Shown: piece by piece, positions 11,715-17,429 of the stretch
Position numbering within the stretch: position 1 is the stretch's first letter
Layout: every line of letters begins with the position of its first letter
Source: Bdellovibrionaceae bacterium UBA2351
GTDB lineage: Bacteria; Bdellovibrionota; Bdellovibrionia; Bdellovibrionales; Bdellovibrionaceae
Length of the DNA: 17,429 bases
Direction: 5' to 3'
NCBI GenBank assembly: GCA_002344565.1
Contig: DDTZ01000168.1
Coordinates: 1,782-19,210 of the forward strand
The notes under the pieces: generated by a model
What the model was told of the DNA's origin: nothing
Database searches by the model: none
The model's input: the letters and a program-made list of their open reading frames with translations, nothing else
Made by a program: the position numbers and the translations under genes

Positions 11715-14189
11715 CTAGTGTTTATTTTCCGTTGGCGGCGTTTGAGGTGCTTCGGAGTCTTCCAATAAGTCTATAACTGCAAATCCCGATACGACTTCAT
11801 CTTTGTCATCTAAGTTAATCAAACGAACACCTTGAGTGTTACGGCCGATTACAGAGATACCACCGATACCCATACGGATCACTTGGCCTTTGTCAGTAGA
11901 AATCATCAAGTCTTGATTATCTTCAACTTTCTTAGTTCCAATTACAAAACCGACTTTATCCGTTGTTTTCTGAGTAATGATACCCACACCACCACGACCT
12001 TGCGTGCGGTATTCTTCCATACTAGTACGTTTACCGTAGCCTTTAGAAGTTACCATTAAGATTGTAGATTTTGTGTTTCTTTCAAGCACGGTCATTGCGA
12101 CGACTGAATCGTCTTTTTCTAGTGTGATACCCTTCACTCCACGAGCACTACGACCCATAGCGCGTACGTCAGATTCATCAAAACGAATCGACATACCTTC
12201 TTTTGTAGCGATGAAGATATCTGACGTTCCATCAGAAATTTGGGCATCGATCACGCCATCTTCAAGATCCGTTGTTAATGCAATGATACCGTTTGTTCTT
12301 GGGTTAGAGAATGCATCCAAAGATGTCTTCTTGATTACACCTTTTTCAGTCAACATAACCACGTATTTATTTTCAGAGAATTCCTCAACCGGTAAAATAG
12401 CTCTTACGCGTTCGTTCGAGTCGATTTGTACTACGTTGTGGATCGCTTTACCTTTAGATGTGCGGCTGCCTAGCGGTAATTTATGAACTTTACACCAGTA
12501 AACTTTACCCTTGTCAGTGAAAACAAGAAGCATCGTTTTAGTCGATGCCGTAAAGATATCAGTTACGTAATCCTCTTCGCGCGTTTCCATACCTTTTGTA
12601 CCTTTACCGCCACGTTTTTGCGTGCGGTATTCATCGGTAGGGATACGTTTGATGTAGCCGGTGTTTGTGATTGTAACAACCACTTCCTCATCCGCGATTA
12701 AGTCTTCATCTTCAAGATCATCTGTGCTGCCCTCGAGTTGAGTGCGGCGTTTGTCAGAGTATTTAGTTCTGATCTCTTCAAGCTCAGCAACGATCAATTT
12801 GTAGATTTCATTCACATCGCCTAAAATAAATTTCAACCAGTCAATGTGCTTCAATAATTCAGCAAGTTCATTTAGAATTTTATCACGCTCAAGACCTGTT
12901 AAACGTTGTAGGCGCATTTCCAAAATCGCAACGGCCTGACGGTCCGAAAATTCAAATTGCGCAATCAAGCGCTCTTTAGCAACCGACGCCTCAGAAGACC
13001 CGCGGATAGTGGCGATTACGGCATCGATATGATCCAATGCTTTCTTCAAACCCTCTAAAATATGCGCTTTTTCTTGAGCTTTTTTCAGATCAAATAAACA
13101 TCTGCGAGTCACGACTTCACGTCTGTGATCAACAAATGCTTCTAACATTTGCTTTAAATCAAATGTAATTGGCTGATTCTTTTTATCCAGAGCCAGCATG
13201 ATGATACCAAAGCTAACTTGCATTTGGGTGTACTTAAATAAACGGTTCAAAACGACGGATGCGTTTTCACCGCGTTTTAAAACGATCAAAATACGCATAC
13301 CTTCACGTGATGATTCATCACGAATATCAGAAATGCCTTCGATTGTTTTCTCACGAACTAAGTCCGCAATGCTTTCAATCAATTTAGCTTTGTTCACTTG
13401 ATATGGAATTTCAGTAACGATGATTTCTTCGTGGTCTTTTTTCGCAACGATTTCAGCAACCGCTTTGATAGTGATGATTCCGCGGCCTTTTTTGTAAGCC
13501 TGTATGATACCTTCACGGCCAGCAATCACGCCCGCAGTAGGGAAGTCAGGTCCTGGAATTTTTGCAATTAAATCGTCAATAGAACATTTTGGATTTTGAA
13601 TCAAGTGGATGCAACCATCAATCACTTCGCTCAAATTGTGCGGCGGAATATTTGTAGCCATACCAACCGCGATACCTGATGAGCCATTGACTAATAAACA
13701 TGGAAATTTCGCTGGCAATACTAACGGAATTTCTAATGAGTCATCGTAGTTAGGTCCAAACGGTACGGTTTCTTTATCAATATCTTCTAATAACTCTTCG
13801 GCAAGACGAGTCATACGAATTTCCGTGTACCTCATCGCCGCAGGAGAATCGCCATCGATAGAACCAAAATTACCTTGGCCATCTTCAAGCGGGTAGCGAA
13901 GTGAGAACTCTTGAGCCATACGAACGATAGAATCATAAACCGCAGTGTCACCATGTGGATGGTATTTACCGATCACATCGCCGACAACACGGGCTGATTT
14001 TTTGTATGGTTTATCATGAGTATTACTCATCTCATGTTGAGCAAATAAAATACGACGGTGAACTGGTTTCAATCCATCACGCACGTCTGGTAAAGCACGT
14101 CCAACGATAACGGACATTGAGTACTGTAAGTACGCTTCACGCATTTCTTTATTTATATCAATGGTAGAAATCCCTTTTTCCATTTCCAT
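11715..14189 (-). CDS. gyrA: DNA gyrase subunit A
   Basis: GyrA cuts and rejoins DNA during negative supercoiling. From ATG 14189 it has 824 residues (E. coli 875). The ATG is preceded by GAAGAGG at proper distance. A TTG at 14204 in frame would put that site inside the coding region, so I rejected it. The catalytic tyrosine is Tyr121 in AAMRYTEIRM. The quinolone-determining region reads YHPHGDTAVYD, with Thr at the E. coli Ser83 position and Asp at position 87. The C-terminal beta-pinwheel contains the GyrA box as QKRGGKG (canonical QRRGGKG), which marks gyrase rather than topoisomerase IV, and ends in an acidic, Pro-rich tail (EDSEAPQTPPTENKH). It lies 59 bases after gyrB and is probably cotranscribed. 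Confidence 0.98.
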   Translation of the reverse strand: MEMEKGISTIDINKEMREAYLQYSMSVIVGRALPDVRDGLKPVHRRILFAQHEMSNTHDKPYKKSARVVGDVIGKYHPHGDTAVYDSIVRMAQEFSLRYPLEDGQGNFGSIDGDSPAAMRYTEIRMTRLAEELLEDIDKETVPFGPNYDDSLEIPLVLPAKFPCLLVNGSSGIAVGMATNIPPHNLSEVIDGCIHLIQNPKCSIDDLIAKIPGPDFPTAGVIAGREGIIQAYKKGRGIITIKAVAEIVAKKDHEEIIVTEIPYQVNKAKLIESIADLVREKTIEGISDIRDESSREGMRILIVLKRGENASVVLNRLFKYTQMQVSFGIIMLALDKKNQPITFDLKQMLEAFVDHRREVVTRRCLFDLKKAQEKAHILEGLKKALDHIDAVIATIRGSSEASVAKERLIAQFEFSDRQAVAILEMRLQRLTGLERDKILNELAELLKHIDWLKFILGDVNEIYKLIVAELEEIRTKYSDKRRTQLEGSTDDLEDEDLIADEEVVVTITNTGYIKRIPTDEYRTQKRGGKGTKGMETREEDYVTDIFTASTKTMLLVFTDKGKVYWCKVHKLPLGSRTSKGKAIHNVVQIDSNERVRAILPVEEFSENKYVVMLTEKGVIKKTSLDAFSNPRTNGIIALTTDLEDGVIDAQISDGTSDIFIATKEGMSIRFDESDVRAMGRSARGVKGITLEKDDSVVAMTVLERNTKSTILMVTSKGYGKRTSMEEYRTQGRGGVGIITQKTTDKVGFVIGTKKVEDNQDLMISTDKGQVIRMGIGGISVIGRNTQGVRLINLDDKDEVVSGFAVIDLLEDSEAPQTPPTENKH

Positions 14190-14248
14190 AAACACCTCTT
14201 CCAAGTCTCAAATTCTAGAGACCAATTAAATAAAATTCTAGTTTCTAA

Positions 14249-16672
14249 CTACACATCAAGTGAACGAGCCAACAACGCATTGTCATGAATAAACTGTCTG
14301 CGTGGTTCTACTTGTTCGCCCATCAAAATACTGAAGGTTTCATCCGCTGAAACGGCATCAGCAATAGTTACTTGTAATAATCTGCGATTTTCCGGATTTA
14401 GAGTTGTATCCCAAAGCTGCTCTGGGTTCATCTCTCCTAGTCCTTTATACCGCTGGATATAGATTCCTTTTTTAGTGGACTCCATCATCTCTTCATAAAA
14501 TTCTTTGTAGTTATCAAATGACAACTCTTCGTTACCAATTTTTACATTGATAGGTAACATCGAGAAGCCTTGGATAGTCTGCCAAATATTTTTTAGTTCT
14601 GTCATTAATGCCGAAGTTACTAACTTCAAAGATACTTCCGATTGTTTTTTATCGGCGTATTTATGAGTTGTAAGTTCATAGTAATTTTCAGCATCGTTCG
14701 CACCTTTTACTAAGCGGAAATCAATATCGGTAATTCCTAACTGCGAATTACTGATCGTCCACGCTCTATAATCTTCAAACAATGCTGGGTACTTATCTAG
14801 ATCTAGTAATTTCTTTTCCCAGTCTGAAACTTTAGAAAGTAAGAAATAAATAAAATCTGGATCATACTTAGCCGCACTTGTTTTTAGAAGCTGAGTTAAT
14901 CTTTGAATACTTAGGATAAACTTCTTCATATCTTCAGTAGATAAGTTTTTATCTAAAATTTTGAAACCAGTTAAACCAAGATTTAATAAATATTCTGTCA
15001 GTGCATTGTCGTCTTTAAGGTAAGTTTCTGACTGACCTTTTTTCGCACGATACAACGGTGGCTGAGCAATGTAGATATAACCGCGCTCAAGAACTTCTGG
15101 CATTTGACGATAGAAGAATGTCAAAAGAAGTGTTCTAATATGCGATCCATCGACGTCGGCATCGGTCATGATAATGATTTTGTGATAACGAATTTTATCC
15201 GCGCTCACATTTTCTTTACCGATACCCGTACCAAATGCAGAAATCATTGTTCGGATCTCGTCATTCGATAACATTTTATCAAAACGGGCTTTTTCTACGT
15301 TCAAAATTTTACCTTTCAAAGGTAAAACTGCTTGAGTTTTACGATCACGCGCCTGCTTTGCTGAACCGCCGGCAGAGTCACCCTCAACCAGATACAATTC
15401 ACACAATGCGGGATCACGTTCTTGGCAGTCCGCCATCTTCCCTGGAAGAGAGCCTCCATCAAGAGCTGATTTACGGCGTGTTAATTCACGTGCTTTTCTA
15501 GCGGCATCACGTGCACGAGCTGCGTCCGCACACTTTTGAATAATTTGTTTCGCTACGCTTGGATTGCGATCTAACCAATCTGCTAATTTTTCGTTCACTA
15601 GCGATTCAACGATACCTTTAACTTCGGTATTACCTAGTTTTGTTTTCGTTTGACCTTCAAACTGTGGTTCACGAACTTTTACAGAAATAACGGCAGCCAT
15701 ACCTTCACGGATGTCTTCACCTTCAAGATTTTCTTTCATATCTTTCAGAAGACCTTTAGCTGTCGCGTACGCATTTGTTGTACGAGTCAACGCCGCACGG
15801 AAACCCATCAAGTGAGTACCGCCTTCGTGTGTATTAATATTATTACAATATGTGAAAATAGATTCAGAGTAGGAATCATTCCATTGAGCTGCGATTTCAA
15901 CTTCAACAGTATCTTTTTCGCCTTTGAAATAAATCACTTCATTGTGAACGGCTTTTTTAGATTGATTCATGTAACTAACAAATTCCGCAACCCCTTTAGA
16001 GAATTGGAAATCTTGTTTTTTCTGAGTTCGATCATCAGAAACTGAAAAATGTAAACCCGCATTCAAGAATGCTAATTCACGAAAACGATTGCACAGGTAT
16101 GTAAAATCAAATTCGATTGTTTCATCTTTGAAAATTTCGCTATCTGGTTTGAAAGTAACCTTAGTTCCCGTTTTTGTCGTAGCAGCGCCTTTTTCAACGC
16201 TAGTTTGAGGGATACCTTTTTCGTATCTTTGTGACCAAACAAAACCTTCACGTGAACTTTCTACTAAGCAAAATGAAGATAAGGCATTCACTACCGAAGC
16301 ACCCACGCCGTGTAGACCACCGGAAACTTTATAGGAACTACCGTCGAATTTTCCACCGGCATGAAGAACCGTGTACACGATTTCAAGGGCTGATTTACCA
16401 GCTTTGTGAGCGGATACAGGAACGCCGCGCCCATCATCTTGTACCGTAATTGATCCATCGACGTTGATGTTGATAAGAATGTGCTTACAAAATCCAGCTA
16501 AAGCTTCATCAACCGAGTTATCCACGATTTCATACACAAGGTGATGAAATCCGCGAAACCCTGTATCCCCGATATACATACCGGGTCTTTTTCTTACCGC
16601 CTCAAGACCTTCTAGGACTTGAATCGAATCCGCGCCATAATCCTTATTTTCTACTTCTTTTTCCTGGCTCAT
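14249..16672 (-). CDS. gyrB: DNA gyrase subunit B
   Basis: GyrB supplies ATP hydrolysis for gyrase. The 807-residue protein matches the long proteobacterial form (E. coli 804). The GHKL ATPase region carries IVDNSVDEALAG (49-60; Glu48 is the likely general base), QDDGRGVP (78-85) and the lid KVSGGLHGVGASVVNAL (115-131). QTKTKLGN (341-348) is the transducer lysine loop. The TOPRIM domain has EGDSAGGSAKQARDR (430-444) and DADVDGSHI (504-512), with metal ligands Glu430, Asp504, 506 and 508. The insertion typical of Gram-negative GyrB lies between about 545 and 710, followed by IQRYKGLGEMNPEQLW and a complete C-terminus ending FIHDNALLARSLDV. The ATG at 16672 follows AAAAGGA. The recF stop is 33 bases upstream, so the gene is likely in the recF operon. 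Confidence 0.98.
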   Translation of the reverse strand: MSQEKEVENKDYGADSIQVLEGLEAVRKRPGMYIGDTGFRGFHHLVYEIVDNSVDEALAGFCKHILININVDGSITVQDDGRGVPVSAHKAGKSALEIVYTVLHAGGKFDGSSYKVSGGLHGVGASVVNALSSFCLVESSREGFVWSQRYEKGIPQTSVEKGAATTKTGTKVTFKPDSEIFKDETIEFDFTYLCNRFRELAFLNAGLHFSVSDDRTQKKQDFQFSKGVAEFVSYMNQSKKAVHNEVIYFKGEKDTVEVEIAAQWNDSYSESIFTYCNNINTHEGGTHLMGFRAALTRTTNAYATAKGLLKDMKENLEGEDIREGMAAVISVKVREPQFEGQTKTKLGNTEVKGIVESLVNEKLADWLDRNPSVAKQIIQKCADAARARDAARKARELTRRKSALDGGSLPGKMADCQERDPALCELYLVEGDSAGGSAKQARDRKTQAVLPLKGKILNVEKARFDKMLSNDEIRTMISAFGTGIGKENVSADKIRYHKIIIMTDADVDGSHIRTLLLTFFYRQMPEVLERGYIYIAQPPLYRAKKGQSETYLKDDNALTEYLLNLGLTGFKILDKNLSTEDMKKFILSIQRLTQLLKTSAAKYDPDFIYFLLSKVSDWEKKLLDLDKYPALFEDYRAWTISNSQLGITDIDFRLVKGANDAENYYELTTHKYADKKQSEVSLKLVTSALMTELKNIWQTIQGFSMLPINVKIGNEELSFDNYKEFYEEMMESTKKGIYIQRYKGLGEMNPEQLWDTTLNPENRRLLQVTIADAVSADETFSILMGEQVEPRRQFIHDNALLARSLDV

Positions 16673-16705
16673 TAAATCCTTTTAGCTAGGGAGGGTTAAT
16701 CCCTA

Positions 16706-17429
16706 TCACTCTTTAATTATTCCATTATCTAAATACTTAATTTTAACGTTCTCTTTGTTTAAATTTTCAACGGAATCAATTTCGGTACTTGTAATAAAAA
16801 TCTGCGTTTCTAGTTTTTCTAGAAACTCTACAAGTCGAAATCTTTTCTCGCTGTCGAGTTCAGACAGAACATCATCCAAAAGTAAAATCGGATAAGTTCC
16901 GTGAACCCTTCGATGATACACTATTTGAGCCATTTTGAAAGATAATATAATAGCCCTTTGCTGCCCCTGCGAACAAAAAAATCGTGAATCTTTTTGGTTA
17001 TATAGAAACAAAATATCGTGTTTATGAGGGCCAACTAATGAGCTTCCAGACGATACTTCCGCCGATCTTAATTCCGATGCTCGTTTTTTAAGTTTTTCAA
17101 CAATTTCTGAGCGTGAAAATCCTAAAAAAGACTCATCAGAAGCCACATAGTCCACAAATATTTCCACATTTGTTTGACTAATATATTGCATATTGTCATT
17201 AAGGTCTCCCTTAATCCTCGCTAGTGCCTCGATTCTTTGAGCCACTAGATCGGCTGCTTTTTGTAGAAATAACTCCGTTAACGAGTCAAAGAGGGGGTCA
17301 AACTGCTGTTTTGATATCTTATCATCCCTGAAGTCTTTTAACAGACGGTTGCGGTTTTTAAGCGCTTTTTTGAAATCAGAAATTATATCCACATTCCTAG
17401 TATCCACAGAAGCCAGAAACTCATCCACA
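16706..17429 (-). CDS. recF: DNA replication and repair protein RecF, N-terminal part cut by window edge
   Basis: RecF is an SMC-like ATPase that loads RecA at gaps with RecO and RecR. Only the C-terminal 240 or so residues are present; the frame runs open to base 17429, so the Walker A end (about 120 residues) lies beyond the window. The first residues seen (DEFLASVDTRN) match the family's RxFLD region. A long helical arm follows, then SSLVGPHKHDILF (the GPHRDD-like block), SQGQQRAIILSFKMAQ (the ABC-type signature region) and PILLLDDVLSELDSEKR (Walker B and D-loop), ending FITSTEIDS. A GTG codon at 17428 is internal and is not a start. The stop is at 16706, 33 bases before gyrB, as in standard dnaA-dnaN-recF-gyrB clusters. 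The replication origin is probably to the right. Confidence 0.95.
   Translation of the reverse strand, partial: VDEFLASVDTRNVDIISDFKKALKNRNRLLKDFRDDKISKQQFDPLFDSLTELFLQKAADLVAQRIEALARIKGDLNDNMQYISQTNVEIFVDYVASDESFLGFSRSEIVEKLKKRASELRSAEVSSGSSLVGPHKHDILFLYNQKDSRFFCSQGQQRAIILSFKMAQIVYHRRVHGTYPILLLDDVLSELDSEKRFRLVEFLEKLETQIFITSTEIDSVENLNKENVKIKYLDNGIIKE

Noticed and set aside
11832..13401. Several open frames on the plus strand opposite gyrA
   Set aside because: gyrA is certain in this region; the opposite frames are Ser/Thr-rich, lack start signals and look like antisense shadows.
14190..14204. Earlier TTG start for gyrA at 14204
   Set aside because: The GAAGAGG ribosome site lies between this TTG and the ATG at 14189, so the site would fall inside the coding region.
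17426..17428. GTG at 17428 as a start codon of a short protein
   Set aside because: The frame continues past the window edge and the sequence matches the middle of RecF, so the codon is internal.
1..17429. CRISPR, mobile element, toxin-antitoxin, phage, tRNA or rRNA content
   Set aside because: No repeat arrays, transposase or integrase motifs, small paired genes or structured RNA genes were recognised; coding density and gene types are those of a core-genome region.

Overview
The window is a dense, AT-rich block of bacterial housekeeping genes near a chromosome origin. On the right, the minus strand reads recF (partial), gyrB, gyrA, the usual downstream part of a dnaA-dnaN-recF-gyrB-gyrA cluster. 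That order, the Fo ATP synthase genes close by, several periplasmic parvulins and a di-heme succinate dehydrogenase cytochrome b together suggest a member of the Bdellovibrionota (Bdellovibrio or a relative). This is an inference from gene content and protein character; no 16S rRNA gene is present to confirm it. No tRNA, rRNA, CRISPR array, phage or transposon was found.

Layout. 1-630 (minus): sdhC, running off the left edge. 631-828: short divergent control region. 829-3259 (plus): etfB, etfA and a DUF374-type acyltransferase. 3323-7032 (plus): three consecutive parvulin-family chaperones (the third SurA-like), then pdxA; the last three genes overlap or nearly abut. 7121-8485 (plus): a phosphomannomutase/phosphoglucomutase with its own good promoter, followed by a bidirectional terminator. 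8617-10137 (minus): an Fo block of an atpI-like gene, atpB and atpE, closed by a UUCG-loop terminator. 10265-10696 (plus): a small secreted orphan protein whose predicted transcript is leaderless or nearly so. 10689-17429 (minus): recF, gyrB, gyrA, a TPR lipoprotein and an AtpZ-like two-helix protein. Every gene-free gap is shorter than 300 bases.

How the genes fit together. SdhC and EtfAB feed electrons to the respiratory quinone pool, and the Fo genes make the membrane rotor and stator channel that uses the resulting ion gradient. The parvulins and the acyltransferase serve the cell envelope, and the mutase supplies sugar phosphates for lipopolysaccharide or capsule. PdxA makes part of vitamin B6. 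RecF and gyrase serve replication and repair.

Nothing here looks like a complete undescribed system. The points most worth following are: the c subunit (AtpE), which has a signal-peptide-like N-terminus, a Gln/Glu-Ser ion-site pattern and an altered glycine motif; the split ATP synthase locus with a divergent secreted gene wedged between its accessory genes; the three parvulins, which divide by whether the first active-site histidine is kept; and the possibly leaderless orphan gene.
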